A stretch of DNA of 64,000 nt, taken from NCBI GenBank assembly GCA_002205965.3, contig NADL03000692.1:868001-932000 (forward strand), given 5' to 3'. Made by a program: the position numbers and the translations under genes. Below the pieces are notes generated by a model that ran no database searches, was not told where the DNA came from, and saw only the letters and a list, made by a program, of their open reading frames with translations. This document shows positions 45,780-58,280 of the stretch, in pieces (within the stretch, counting starts at the first letter, position 1; every line of letters starts with the position of its first letter). This DNA is from Kappaphycus alvarezii (Eukaryota; Rhodophyta; Florideophyceae; Gigartinales; Solieriaceae).

Positions 45780-45787
45780 TATTTAAA
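45780..45787 (+). promoter_or_regulatory. TATA-like box of acidic unit copy 6
   Basis: GAGCCTATTTAAACC lies 109-116 bases before the ATG at 45896. Between them is a C-rich, purine-poor leader with CCAAAATG at the start codon. The box is shared with copy 4. Confidence 0.5.
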
Positions 45788-45895
45788 CCTTTTATCCCAA
45801 GTTTCAAACGTCCCTGATCATTTTACTCATCACTCCTCTCCCCCAACACACCCAAAACACCCTCTATCCTCCGTCTACAATCATTTACAACCAAA

Positions 45896-46506
45896 ATGAG
45901 CAACCTTCGCCCCTCCGCCCCCATCACTAAAAACCGCCCCTCTCGCCCTTAAACGGCCTTGCGCTCGCAGTATATGGCCCGACGGATGCAGACGACTACC
46001 TGAGACGGCAGACTAAGAAGAAGATAATAGAATTCGTCCGCAAGCTCTTCGTCGAGGATGAGGCCGAGGAGGTACCTGAGGGTCAGGAGTGGGACATCGA
46101 GGAGGGAGCTGGGGAGACCTTTGAGGAGTGGGTAGCCCCTGGATTGGTCTATGAGGTTAATAACGAGGAGGACGGGGAGGATGAGGATGAGGTTGAAGAG
46201 GAGGATGAGGTTGAAGAGGAGGATGAGGATGAGGATGAGGATGAAGAGGAGGATGAGGATGAGGATGAGGATGAAGAGGAGGAAGAGGAGGAGGACGAGG
46301 ACGAGGACGAGTTGGATGAGGGAAATGGGTGCATGGAAAGTGTTGTACTGGTGGGGCCTGGACTGGAGAGTATGGATCAAGTGGTGCCGACGCTGGAACC
46401 GGATGGAGATATCTTTAATAGTTTAGATATCTCCCAGGAGGGAATAGAGAGCTGTGAGCCATTCGCAGATATTTGTGGGGACTGCTTGGACAGCATGGAT
46501 TTTTAG
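45896..46506 (+). CDS. Acidic protein, subfamily B, with (D/E)n tract
   Basis: The ATG at 45896 begins MSNLRPSAPITKNRPSRP and stops in frame. The conserved body lies in another frame: PLNGLALAVYGPTDADDYLR, then KKKIIEFVRKLFVEDEAEE, then GETFEEWVAPGLVYEVNN. It continues open to 46506 through about 50 Asp/Glu residues, coded by GATGAG-type repeats near 46170-46310. The end is VVPTLEPDGDIF, SLDISQEGIESCEPFADICG and DSMDF. One frame change therefore separates the start from the body in this copy. The C-terminal block is the best preserved in the family. A possible SUMO-interacting-like core, SVVLVGPG, lies before it. Function unknown. Confidence 0.5.
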
Positions 46507-46984
46507 GGAGTTGTTTGGATCTGATTTAGAGAATGGGAAATAAGAGGACCTCATTGATTGTTAGTTTCTTAAGTATCTTTTGTTTAGAGTATATCATCCA
46601 CACAAATTGTTTGTATGCATTTCCTGGTACCTTCTGTAGTTTTGTTCGGACTTTAGGGTTAGCCAAAAGTCTATATAAGCTGAGTAAACCGCTTCCTCAT
46701 GGAGAGATCAAGCAAGTTGGCAGACAGCTTCAAGCTCAGTCCCAAATAGTTAGGAAGTTGAGAGTCAACTTCAGACCCAAGAAGCATTTATTTTACCCTA
46801 GTCACTAAGCATAGGTGGTAGACCCTGCCCCTTCCATACTTGCTTGTAGTCCATTCAACTGTCGTCCCTATACACTCCTTTTCGTTCGTTCAACTATACC
46901 ACGGTAGCACTTTTGTCGCTTGCAACACCTCCTTCTTGGGGTGGTTGATTCTGAATATCTCTTCTCCCGACGATTTACCCCTAT

Positions 46985-48270
46985 CACCCAGCCTCTCCAA
47001 AAACAACTTCCAAACATCCGCACGAATTTCAACCATCCGTAGTATGGGACCATCGTAGTACCGAGGGCCATCGCTGGCGATATTCTCCGCTTCATTCAGA
47101 CATTGGGCAGTCCACCTGATTCTCGATCAACATGGCAAAGAAAAGCGCTTGGTGGCACCCGAAACGCTCACTATTTCCCAGCATTGCAACTTCTCTTCCC
47201 TGTCCGATGCTCAGAGCTCCCTCCACTGACGTCCTTGCGTCTTCCATTTTCAAGGACTAAGGCTGCCCGGAGAGCACGGCGACACGAATCAATTCCTTCT
47301 CAGATCTGCGGGAGCTGCTCGTCGCCTTCCACGATCCAAAGATATACTATCACTTGATTCGCCACTGCGCTGGGGCTTGTCGCTTCTTCTAGGTCCTTCA
47401 ATGTATCCGGTCGCATCTTAAAACTTCTGGAGCCGAGACAGTCGACTCCGTACTGCGGTGGTTTTTTGAAGATTCACATGGTGCTATTTGTCGGAATGTT
47501 GGCAGCTTGCTTTGATACCCCACCGCCCACCACACGGGATCTGTAGGCCTCACCTTGACTGCCCTTCTGATCGATATACGCTTCGCCGCATTGCTGTTTT
47601 CATGTAATTCCGTGGTCCAAGGTTTTTTGTCAAACTCTGTTCCCAAGTACATGTTTCTTCATCGGCCCCTCCAGCATGCAACAAACGTCTAAGGCGTACC
47701 GTCTTACCTACGATTATCTGCTTTCGTCAACTTGCTCAACGGCTCCACAGAAAACGTTCATCGTGAATTTCAGCGATTGGCCACGGATGTCAGCATAGAC
47801 AATATCTCAAATTCCTCCATTCCCCTGCTATCTGCAAAACCGGGCCCGTACAATTTCAGAGGGCAGCAAGATTTTTTTTTGGTCCGCGCGCGACCCAGCT
47901 GATTTATCGCAAAGCAAGCTTGGCATCCATGTTGCACCGGGAGTGTAGCGCGAGATGATTTCTTTCCGTCTTAGATCCTCCATCATCGGCGGGGAAGGTT
48001 TGGGTTCTTCTCTGGTGCCGAGAACTGCTCATTCTGTGAAATTTCTCAACGCCACATCGCTGCTTTCGTTGATGTTGTAGGCTTCCACGCTACCGTTTAT
48101 CTTTCCGCAGACAGTTCTTTTCAAAGCCACGAAATGCCACGCGATCATCTCATTCCAAAGCTTATCGGCCTCTTGATTGCTCCACGCCCAATTAGCGACT
48201 GTGAATTCCACCTTGATATGGCCTCTCGTAAAGAAGCCAGTCCAACTGCAGAAACCCATCGATTGATTCT
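46985..48270 (-). pseudogene. Unrecognised coding-like region, minus strand, broken
   Basis: Minus-strand frames from 48259 downward give sensible protein-like segments: KLWNEMIAWHFVALKRTVCG, SRYTPGATWMPSLLC, KILLPSEIVRARFC, DIVYADIRGQSLKFTMNVFC, SIRRAVKVRPTDPVWWAVGY and MALGTTMVPYYGWLKFVRMF. They are separated by several stops and frame changes. I do not recognise the family. A minus-strand run GGGGAAGGTTTGGGTTCTT at 47991-48009 resembles the LINE tail but falls inside the coding-like part, so it may be chance. Host pseudogene and unknown transposon are both possible. Confidence 0.35.
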
Positions 48271-48534
48271 AATTCTCAACTTTATAGTTCAGTAGCGAAC
48301 CGTGATAGGGATCAAACGCAGAAAAGTGCACCCCATGAGCTCTGATAGGTACGTTGTGTACTGAAAATTGCCTATTCTCTCACAAGCCCCTGCCACGGTT
48401 TCTATGGGAGTTTGTATTCAAAAATGAATATAATTGCAATTCTGCATTTCTTCACCAGAAATCTGATAGGGTAAAATGGCATAAATGAAAACGAAAGCGC
48501 GACTATAGGGGATGAAATTTGCGGAAAGCGACTA

Positions 48535-48660
48535 AAGGGGGGAACTTTTCGGTTATTTTAATGCATGGAAGATGTGGTCGGTTATATCCACGCGGCTAAT
48601 GCGTTATGTGGGATAAGTCGTCGCTGATGGGCAACACTACAGTACATGACCTTCTAAAGT
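48535..48660 (-). mobile_element. Very short LINE 3' end, minus strand
   Basis: The plus strand reads GGGGGGAACTTTTCGGTTAT, then GCATGGAAGATGTGGTCGGT. This is the reverse of the A-type tail. Only about 60-120 bases of 3' untranslated sequence seem present before acidic unit copy 7 begins. Confidence 0.5.
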
Positions 48661-49810
48661 GACTAAAGTGCTACGTTCAAAGATAAAGGACAAGGGCGAT
48701 GAGTGGTAGCAAAATAAAAGTTACTGATCTACTAACCTAATTTTAAAGGGCAGCTTCTTCCACTTCGAATAGAAGCCAGGGAGCTCATTGAAGATTTGTG
48801 GTTGGAAGTTAACTCCAATTTGCCTCTCGAATTATAACGGAAGCAGTTTGATCTGCTTGTATGGACTTTTTCCAAAGTTTTAATATCGATGAAGCTACTA
48901 AGAGCATCAAAAAAGGAGGAAAAAACTTCACGAGGAGTCAGTGAATTTGGCAAAAGATACTTAAAAGCGACATAGATATATTCCTCAAAATTTTCTTCAT
49001 CTAGATCCGAAACGAGCAGTTTTTTCGAAACATTACTAGTACTCATGTAGTCTCTAGAAACATTCCTGGACTGCTAATGATTTTCTATCATTCCCTGGAA
49101 GAAAGCCAACTCATCTAATTCCCCTTCAAGCAGACCCATGGTCGGATTCGTCCCCAACCCCGCCACTTTCTGTGCTTCGATCTCTATCAGGTGACGAGAA
49201 AAGGGCACCGTCAGGGCCTTCCTGTTTTGGCGACGTAGATAGTACTCCACGCAGGTTGCGCCGAAGAGAATAAAGAGGAGAGGGTCATGGGACGATGATA
49301 ACGAGATTTAACAATGTGGCGAGAAGGGAATGGTACGTGAATAGCATTCCCTAAGAAGGTGTGAATTGTCAATTTTTGTTGTTAGATGGTCGTGAGTGGA
49401 TTTTAGGTAGCTCCAGACCGGTTCGAGTAACTTGAGAAGATTCATACTGTCAGGCATGCTGAATCAAAAGTGGGCGACAATTGGTCTTGTATTGGGGACT
49501 AGGTGAAACCACATCTGAGACGACGATTTATAGCGAAAATCACGTGCAGAAGTTTTTATTACGGAAAAAGATATTTATGATCCAAGAAGATCAGTTATAC
49601 TGAGAAGATTTAAAGAATCACTTTCAAAGGAGAACAAAGACGCAAATAAAAAGCGAAACGAGAAAAAAGGATAAAAAGTGTAAATTCCGTCTTGTAAGAA
49701 TGAGAGGAAATTGTAGGGAGAAATAAATCAAGATAAGTTGAAGGGAGAAAATTATGAGAAAGGATCTCTGTCCTTAAAAAGAATATTTTTACTTTTTCGC
49801 TTTGTAAGGC
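48661..49810 (-). mobile_element. Acidic unit copy 7 (subfamily B)
   Basis: The noncoding block is near 48790-48870. On the minus strand ATCVEYYLRRQNRKAL matches GPTDARNYLRRQTNKK of copy 4. The acidic middle is much reduced, and then GLLEGELDELAFFQGMIENH, a stop, and NVSRDYMSTSNVSKKLLVSD follow the family C-terminus in order. The 5' tract at about 49600-49790 matches copies 5 and 8. It is a pseudogene copy with an internal loss. Confidence 0.65.
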
Positions 49811-50860
49811 CAACTTGCTCGAAACGGACGTCCAGCACCTCCATTATTTTTTTGCTTCTTCTTCCAATTTTCTTAGTCTATTGAAGCAGGCAATGACCAA
49901 TATAGTACTCCAAGAATTAAGCTTTGGCCAGGATACCTATTATCTTTTCATGGCTTCATATATCGCCTTCATGATACCAAGGTGTGGCCGAACAAATCCT
50001 TCCTCACTTACAGCTCCGAATGTTTTAATAGTAAAAAACATATACGGTACGCGAATTCAACGAGAATTTCATGGAGGAAGGAATACGTAGAGGAGAAGAA
50101 CACACACATAAACATGAATGCATCGTCTTATGACAAGTGCGTTCCGTTTAGCGACCGGAAACAGAGTCAAATGATCAACATGAAATAAAAATGATTTGAG
50201 TGTTGTTTTCTCCATCTATAACATCGTGAAGTCAAGTAGAAGCCCTTTTTTCACCGACTATGTGTGTTGTATAGTTGTAAAGTGAGATTACGGATGCGGG
50301 AGTAGAAGGATTTACTGAGGGTATTTCTACCAGAACTCTAACGGTGCTGGTACCGACACTAAGCTCCCTCGGAGGACGTCCACAGACCTTCACATGGGTC
50401 GGAGCCTTCGTAAGACCGCTTTCCGTCCATAATCGCTTCCTCAGCGGGCTCGCAGACAATCTTTGAGTTCCCAATATGCGGGGGGCAGAACAATTGGATC
50501 CCACAGCGGGTAGGGGCCAAACGAAGATCAATATCTTGCGCCATTTCATAGTCAAAAATGTGAACGTATAAGTGGATTTGTAGAAGCCAAAATGCTTTTC
50601 GAACTCCTTGGAAATATGTATGCAACAGTTCCCCAGGTATAAATACGTCGTAAAGTCCCATACCATAGTGATATACGGCTTCTACAACTTCTGGACCGGC
50701 ACCGGCGAATGTTTCGTCCTGGAACGTAAAAAGACTCTTAAATGTAAACTTTTTTCATTTAAGAAATTCAGCAGGCCCTGACGTATCAACGAAGGTTACT
50801 TCAGAACTATTTTTAACCGCTTATTCGATGATTTATCTTTGATCCTTGGATCTAGAAAAG
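49811..50860. other. Unassigned stretch
   Basis: Frames at 49815-50090 (plus, 91 codons) and 50666-50232 (minus, 144 codons, starting MVWDFTTYLYLGNCC) have no recognised domain. The stretch lies between acidic unit copy 7 and the gypsy relic and may belong to either flank. Confidence 0.35.
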
Positions 50861-50869
50861 GGAGCCTGT

Positions 50870-52600
50870 TTGCTGGTTAATCCCTTCTTTTCAGTAAGTG
50901 ATTTCGAATTGATATTCTGAGAATAAGTACAGCAATCACGCCAATTGGTTGTAAAGATTTCTCTTCTTGAACGAAGTTTCCTGGGTGGTGGTGTGTTATC
51001 AACTCAAATGTTTCTGGCAAAAGAAGGTAGATACGGAATTTTCTCAGAGCAAACGCAACAGCCAGGGCCTCTTTCTCGCATGCTGTATGAATTAATTCAT
51101 CATAATTAATAATGAGACTCGAAATCTTTGCTGCGTTTATTTTACTGTCAACATTGTTCTGAGACCACAAAGCGTAGACACAGTGCTGCAACTCATCAGT
51201 CTAAAAGACGAACAGCTCCTTTCAGTCTGGGTAAAAGAATACTGTTGGCTTTGCAGAGCTTCTGTTTCAGTCACACGAAAGAGTGGTAGATTTCTTGGTC
51301 CCGCTTGAACTTTGCATGGTTTGACTAAAGTATTTGTCAAATGGCGGTTTTTTCACAAAAACCTGAAAACCGTTCATATTACAACAAAAGGCTAGGAAAA
51401 ATATACAAAAATGATTCTGACGCACGTACGGAAGCTTTTTGCTCCTGTAGATCATTTATTGATCAAAATAGTATATTTGCGGTCCAACACATGACCAAAT
51501 ATCTTAATAGAGTATTTGTTGAAGAAGAACTCATTCATTTGCCATATTAAATTGTACTGCGATATACTTTCGGTTAATTGCCTGATGTGGTCCATGTGTA
51601 GTTACAAGGTCTCTGAAAATATAATCACCTTCTATATACACTCATGCAAACTAGATCTTACTCAAAGCTTCCCCGTAATCATTTGTAGGGTTGCCTGAAA
51701 GTTTGCTTATGCCTTCATAAGTTTGAACGGCGTATCGTGGAACCGAAAATTCCCTAGCTTACTAGTGAACGTGTTCATAGCTTTGCAATTTTGGACACGG
51801 GGACTTTCCAATATCCTGTTTAGAAGTCAACAGACGTGAAACTGCCTCTTTTTTCAAGTTTTCTAATATTTTGTATACATTTGGGAGCGAGAATCGATCT
51901 GGGACCATCGTTTAGTTAAGCAGGAGATAATTGACACAATCATCAACTTTTGAACCTTTTTGGGGACTATCACTACCAATAAAGACCAATTTGATTCGTT
52001 CGCCTTGATCATTCCATTTTGTTGCATAATTTTGATTCTAAACTGAAGTATTATGCTTCAATTCGGTGGTTGATATTGTACCCTATGTTAAACCGGTCCA
52101 CCAGTTGTCAGGTCGAGTAAGTGCATGAAATGGAATTGGGAAATCTATATATCTCATGTATTCCTACGTTCAGGGTGAGTACTGCGGCATCTTTAAGGAG
52201 ATGAAGACGCCTCAATGTTTCTTCGGTGATCTCCATTTTTTTGATTTGTTCAACTCTTCTGTGATGCCATTGACCAATTCTCGCTAAAGTTATTTGTTGG
52301 ATGAAGGTAGCAAATTCTCATCTGTCGTCACGTCACTTTTTCCGAACGAGTAGTACTTCAATGGAGTTATGCGTTAGGAAACCACAGTTTCCGCCATCTT
52401 CTGCTATTTTGCAGCATTCTTTGATACCTAAGTTTACGCACTTATACGATTCAATTGGGCACGCGGTCTTACCGGCGCCTTGACGGTACCCAAAATCTGG
52501 ATCAACGCAAGCGAAATTTCAAAATTTTCTTCGTCTGATTCTGTTAGTTCTTTTCCAACCGTGACTTCAGAATCATCACTATCATAAGTAGAGGTGAGAC
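50870..52600 (-). mobile_element. Ty3/gypsy-type retrotransposon relic
   Basis: Minus-strand pieces resemble the reverse transcriptase and RNase H of Ty3/gypsy elements in the usual order. LTRs were not found and the outer limits are uncertain. It is heavily broken, with many breaks, and looks older than the copia element. Confidence 0.6.
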
Positions 52601-54300
52601 GTTTACTATTGATAACGTTTTTTATCCAAACATGCCACTTTTCCTAATTCAGAGGGAATTCCACTTTTTTCCCATCTATTTAGACTGAGATGTTTTTATA
52701 TCCAGATCAAAATAGCTTTCTAATCGATCAATTTCTGGGCCTTCTATGATCTTATCGAAAGAAATTTCTTGCATTCGGTAAATTTCCAAACTCACTTTTA
52801 CTCCTTCGATCACTACCGGTGGTGTTTCGTCAATAATGCGCGGTAAAAAACGTACGCATACGCGACTTCTATCCTAATAGCTGTGGAGAGGAAGTTGAAG
52901 CCCAGTTTTTACATCAACTCGCCTCATGTGATATCCCGAACGCTTCCGGTGCCAAAAAATGACTCTTACATTACATTGCTTCAACAACCACAATAGGGAA
53001 TACGTTTTGACATCTGGTGGCAGAAGCAACCACCGAGATCTCGTTGGACCCTTTTCCCTTTTTTTGTTTTCCCCAGACTTTCACATCTTCTTCAACTCTC
53101 TTTTTCCGTTCTCACTATCCTCTCTCAGCAACTGCCCGAATGTCCTACTGGACGAAGATGTAACGAGCTTGGATAATATGTTTTATTCACCGACATATAC
53201 CAACGCTTTCCTAGTCGCATACCGCAGTTTACGAATATTCCCGGGTTTCTTCGTCTTCGTAACTGGAGACATCCTTTGGGGTACCAAGTGAGCCTGTTTC
53301 GTTCGAAGTAGCTATGGCTCTGATATTAATTATAAGGAGTCTTAACCTACACTCGGTTATTTTGATATCACTCTTCCTTTAGCGTATCTCTTAGTAACGA
53401 GCGACGAAAAACTTCTTTTCTGTAACAGGGCCTTTCTATTGTCCACTTTTTAAAAGCTTCAACTCGGGTCTAGACATTACTCTCGCTTCCGGTATTACAT
53501 CTTAACGCCCATTCTTCGACAAATAACGACTTCCATGCTGGCTTGCTGTCTAATCGTCCCTGGTCGATAGGATGAAGTTTTCAAGTTGCAAAATTTTCGT
53601 TTCCAAGTGATTGTTCTCGAATTTATTCCCTACATTTCTCCTCTAGATTTCTGACATCACTTCGAACATACTTTGACGATGCTTATCTCTTGACAGGCCT
53701 GTAGTAATTATACTCTTACTCGAAGATAAATTTTTTTGTATAGCTATTCCCTTGATGAAAACTCAACGACTGCAAGGTCTTCGATTTTCGAAATATTACA
53801 CAACAGTGTCCTTAATATCACTACACTTGTAAGTTCCTTTGATGACAAGGAAGTCAGTTAGGTGCTTGTCGAGTGTAGTGGCTCTGAGGAGCATTCCTTA
53901 CTTTTCTTCAGCATTGAACCCTGATTTCTCGACCAACCCGCACACTCGAATTAATAATGCTAGCAAATCCAGCAAATGTAAACGGGATTCAATTTTATCT
54001 CCCTTAAGTATTGCTCAAAACGTCACGCACATATTTTGTTAATGCCGCGGCCATTTTCATTCAAGAACCCTCCGATTGTAAAAATTGCCCTCCGTTTCGC
54101 AATTTTGTTAACACAAAGAGGTGTAAAACATCTTGCAGTACTCCTTTCGTCGTTTTTATCTCTCTATAAAACATTTAAGTGCTTATAAAGTAATTTTTCT
54201 TCTTCTTCTATTACGCTACCCCTGAACTGCAAGTAGCCATTGCCTGTGTCCACCATGGAAAAAATGTTATAGTAACTTAGCATGGCACTACTCCTAAAGG
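52601..54300. other. Unassigned stretch, perhaps further gypsy remains
   Basis: No clear domain was found. The composition and decay are like the adjoining gypsy relic, so part of it may be its upstream region. A plus-strand frame at 52959-53291 (110 codons) is probably chance. Confidence 0.3.
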
Positions 54301-55745
54301 TAAACCTTCAAGTATAGTGCTACAGGAGCAATGCCTCCTACAAGAGTACCAATTAACAGGAGGAAAATGGTTTGAACGGAAAAAGGAATCGCCAACTACC
54401 CAGCATGAGGGTCACTGAAGAAGACGAAGGTGCCTCAGTAGACGTAAGCGGAAACCGGCTAGGAGTGGTATTGAAAAACAAATTGTTGCTCTGGTAAGAA
54501 ATTGTAAAGGATCTGGCTCTACAAACTCGTCAAAAGGCTAAAGAACTAATCACATGGTTTTTGTTCGAAGTTGACTTTCAATTTACCTTCCATCTCATGG
54601 AGAAAACAATTTAATCAGCTTAAATAACCTTTTCTTCTACTCTAAAATATCAATAAGGATAATTAAACCGCCATAAAACTCAATCAAAGACTTCATGTGG
54701 ACGCAGATAATTTGAGAAAAGAACTTGAAAGAATATAAACAAATCTACTACTCATCATCTTCTTTCTTTAGATGAGAACCGAAGATGTCTCTCAAGACAT
54801 CATAAATACCCTTAAAGTCTCCTCAAATCCCAGGAGGGGTGAAAATTCCCTACACATTCGCGCAGAGAATTCTGCTTACCTAGCATCCCTCCGACCAGAC
54901 CCATGCCCTGGACCGACTGTCCCATCCAATTCGTCTCTTTCCCTCCCACAAAACCCGTTTCGACATCTTCCACATCATCCCTAGAATATTCGACCTCCTC
55001 TTCTTCTTCATCATAGTCATCCTCGCCATCCTCTTCTTATGTACCATAAACCAGTTTCAGGGCCACGTACTCCTCAAAGCGCTCCCTACATTACCGTCTT
55101 GCTCCTCCGACGTACTCCTCTCCGCGTCTAGTGCTTTTATATTTACCAAATTACGCGCTACAAGATCCATCAGTCGCTTCTTTTCTGGTCGACAGATTTA
55201 TTTCCCTCCGGCGAATGGGACCGCAGGGAGTAGAGGAACGACGGTGGTAGGGCGAGGATGACAATATTTGTGAACGGGGCGAGAGAAGGGTAATCTATGC
55301 ATATTGGCTGCAACAATGGTTATAATTGTTGATATTTTGTTGCTGGAAGACCGTGGATGATTTTCAGCTCTCACCTTGTGGGCTTAATCGTAGTCAACGA
55401 CTGATATTGTGAGGCCATCTGAATCAAAAAGTATGTGTAAATAATTCTTGCGATGGGAATTAGTGAAAAGCGTTTAAAAATTACTATTTATAGCGAAATT
55501 TACGCGTAGAAATTATGATCATGAAAAAGATATTTAGTGTCGAAAAAAATTAAAAAACCGAGAATACGAAAGGAATCACTATTGATCAAAAAAGAGGGAC
55601 ACAGATGGATCTAAAAAGAGAAAGAAGAAAAAAGGGTGGGAAGAAGCTTAAACTTCGTCTGGTAAAAGAAACAATAAATTGTAGGAAGAAGACTCAGGAG
55701 AAAAAATTTCTGTCCGTAAATAGCACACCTTCAGTTTCTCTCTTG
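54301..55745 (-). mobile_element. Acidic unit copy 8 (subfamily B)
   Basis: The 3' flank CGCCAACTACCCAGCATGAG is like that of copy 5, and the noncoding block is near 54570-54630. On the minus strand RFEEYVALKLVYG, then EEDGEDDYDEEEEEVEYSRD, are the family segments. A 5' tract matching copy 7 over about 200 bases lies near 55550-55740 (GAATCACTATTGATCAAAAA). Several stops and frame changes are present. Confidence 0.65.
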
Positions 55746-56010
55746 ACAAGCTTCATATGGATTTAAACCTCACATATTTCAATATGTACGGCTCAGCTGG
55801 CTCAGGGACGAAGCCCGAGCTGCATCGAGTTTCTGAAACCATTGCCTCCCGAAAGGCTACTAATCCTATTTCCTAGCGTCAATGATTCCTCCTCGTTCTC
55901 AGCTCGCTGTTGCAACAACAGGTTGCGATGGATTTCAACCACCGGAGGTTGCATCTCGAGATTTGCTAAAACTAAATTACTCACATGCGTGCAAGTATTC
56001 GAGCAACTGG

Positions 56011-56538
56011 GAAAGGTTTCGTGGTTTTACGCATGGAAGATATATTTCGAAAAAGCCTATTTCTTCTTAGTGTTCGGACCGCGCACAGAACTGCTCCCCA
56101 TCTGTGACAGGCGGTGCTTGGCGTTGGAAGATAGGCTTTTTCCCCAGGTCTCCCGGCTCTTTCCAGACAGCTCCGGAGCGACGCTGCTGTCTTGGGGCGG
56201 ACCAACCTTGGCCACGCCGTATCTTCCGTCTGCAAATAAGAATTCCCTCCTGGTACGGACTTGTTACGCCCTTTTGAGTCATTTGGGCCCCAAAAATGGC
56301 ACTTTAAGCCCCCTGCCGCTTCCGCGCTCAAAATGGAGGATGGAATACCTACTGTTATGGCCATCTCTACCCCTCCACCATCTTCGCAATGGCGGATGTG
56401 CCTTCTGCCATCCCCGCAATGGCGGATGTGGATCCCAGTGGCCTGAAAGCCCAGTATCCCGCCGGCGTGCTCGTATGGATGGACACGAAGCGACGTTAAA
56501 TAGTCCTGGTCACCGCTACGGGCCAATCCGCCTAACAT
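56011..56538 (-). mobile_element. Tail-bearing coding-like segment, minus strand
   Basis: A minus-strand frame of 185 codons (56538-55981) runs into a LINE-like tail; the plus strand reads GGGAAAGGTTTCGTGGTTTT, then GCATGGAAGATATATTTCG at 56010-56050. The protein has a doubled IHIRHC.DG / HIRHCEDGG repeat, from the repeated CGCAATGGCGGATGTG at about 56386 and 56417, and no known domain. It is probably a LINE-mobilised segment of unknown origin. Confidence 0.4.
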
Positions 56539-56579
56539 TTTTTACCACGTTATGCTACTCACAAAATCCTTGACCTTTA

Positions 56580-56940
56580 CCCTTACCTCCCGCACGCACC
56601 CATCAGGATGTCTTTCGCAACTACTTCATGAGGCCTAAATACTCCTGGAGATCCTCTTCCCATACGTATTTGCCTTCACCCTCGTCTTCATCAATCTGGT
56701 TTGTGTAGCCTCCAATGAGTGGAGGGACAATCCTACACACCGTTGCTTCCTGCACCTACGTATAGCCTACAACGCCGTCCTTCATCGAAGCCTGCGCGGT
56801 GAGAGCTGCTGCCAGCTTTGTAAAGCTCAATGGGCAGCGCTCGGTTCCCGTATTCAGCGGGACTGCAAAGGCGCCGAATGGAAAATCCTTTGTTCTTTAG
56901 CTTTTCGAGCACAAAAAGCCCCATTTAAATTGACTTAACA
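56580..56940 (-). pseudogene. Unrecognised coding-like fragment, minus strand
   Basis: One minus-strand frame reads FPFGAFAVPLNTGTERCPLS, then FTKLAAALTAQASMKDGVVG, then CRIVPPLIGGYTNQIDEDEG with few stops. Composition suggests real coding descent, but I cannot name the family. It may belong with the segment at 56011-56538. Confidence 0.3.
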
Positions 56941-57880
56941 GTACCTTCCTATCTCTGTGTCAGACTCCAGCCCGCTGAGCATTTCTTACCACACTGTAGC
57001 GCTTTTTGCAGACGCTCGCTATGGAAAGGCAAGTAAGTCCCTTCGGAAAGCACCGCTTACGGATGTGAACAAGCCGCATTAACTAACCCACTCAACAGCG
57101 TTGACCTCCCCTTAACGTTTAATTGGCTCCCTGCGCTTGTCCTGGCATCGGCATATTCGCGAGCATGATTTACGGTAGAACGCAACAATAGTTGCTTGTA
57201 ATAAACAGTAAAACACAGCAATAGCTATTGCGCAAGATACACAGCTAAGAAGCCCGATTTATTCCGTCCGATACTTTGCTGCTAAGCAAGAATTTCAATG
57301 TTAGTGCAGAATAAAGCTCAAAGAATGAAACAAGATGAGCTTTCAGGTTGTTTAAACACTAATAGGAAAATTCACGTTGAAGCTCCGCTCGGAAAGTAGG
57401 AAATGGGCGCGAATAAAGATAGAAAAGAGGTAAAGGATTGCCGTGAGGTTCGAGGGCGATGCCGAACTGTGGTTTTCTAGTGCCCCTTAGTCAGTTGGCT
57501 TTACTTAGCAAAATTCCTTAACGCAACGTCGAGGAGTATTTTGACTTACTGGTAGTGATAAGTGGCACACCTGGCGTCATGAAACCACCACTGGCAGATC
57601 AATAAATGAATAAAGTGAGCTGTGTTTTATTCCAACAGACATTTAGATCGTCTCGCTAATCGTCTGGAAAAAATTGAAAATCAGACTTAACAACCTGTTT
57701 TGTTCACTGAACTGAGTAGACTTCATTTTTACATGTCTCTACCAATGTGGATGGCAAAAAATACTAGATAAGCCTAAATAATCGAGGACTAGAACAGTCG
57801 AAGATATTTAGCACCGGGCAGCTTACTGTTGTTCTTTCTTAAGATCTAACCACTTATTCGTCCGATCGCGGAGGAGACAA
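56941..57880. other. Spacer without recognised features
   Basis: Only short frames and no shared repeat were seen. Confidence 0.4.
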
Positions 57881-58280
57881 ATACCGCCATGATTTATTGG
57901 TACGCGGACGACTGAATTCTCATCGGAAAAACTGATGGTCTTCAGCGCGCTCTCATATTGCAGCGGCAAGATGATCCTGCTTATGGGCTCCACCTCACCG
58001 AACGGATATCTCGCATTTTCTGGCCGCGTATATATCTGCCAGACCGGTCAGGGTTCTTCGCAGAATCCCTCTTCACTAAGTTCCCACTGGACTTCCTAGC
58101 TCCTTGTCGTGCTGCTCGGAATCCAATATTCATGGAAAGTTTCCTTTAGGCTAAGGTAAACGGGTTTGGTAACACTCTAAAGATGCTACTCCATGTCAAT
58201 GACCAAAGCAATGACTGCCACATGAACAAGCTCTACGCATCAGCATGCCTCCTCGCTCATGCGTTCTGAATCGCCAATCT
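57881..58280 (+). mobile_element. LINE reverse transcriptase fragment with YADD box
   Basis: The plus strand reads MIYWYADD at 57889-57912, directly followed by a stop, then ILIGKTDGLQRALILQRQ. This lines up with LWYLDDWYIVGTQEAIRTVL of L1. A frame to 58149 and some bases beyond may be its continuation. The rest of the LINE is absent. Confidence 0.6.

Larger units (their letters stand above)
45441..46984 (+). mobile_element. Acidic unit copy 6 (subfamily B), plus strand
   Basis: This full-length unit of about 1544 bp aligns end to end with copy 4. The 5' tract TTTTTTTTTGTCGCCGTCAT is followed by the long shared tract (CCAAATTTACTTCCATTTTA...). A TATA-like box lies at 45780-45787 and the ORF start at 45896. 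The noncoding block is at about 46675-46745. Its 3' end, CGATTTACCCCTAT at 46971-46984, is the exact reverse of the end of copy 1 at 3902. Confidence 0.8.

Noticed and set aside
56867-56924. Start of a host gene on the minus strand from MGLFVLEKLKNK
   Set aside because: A different frame over the same bases looks more protein-like and is itself interrupted.
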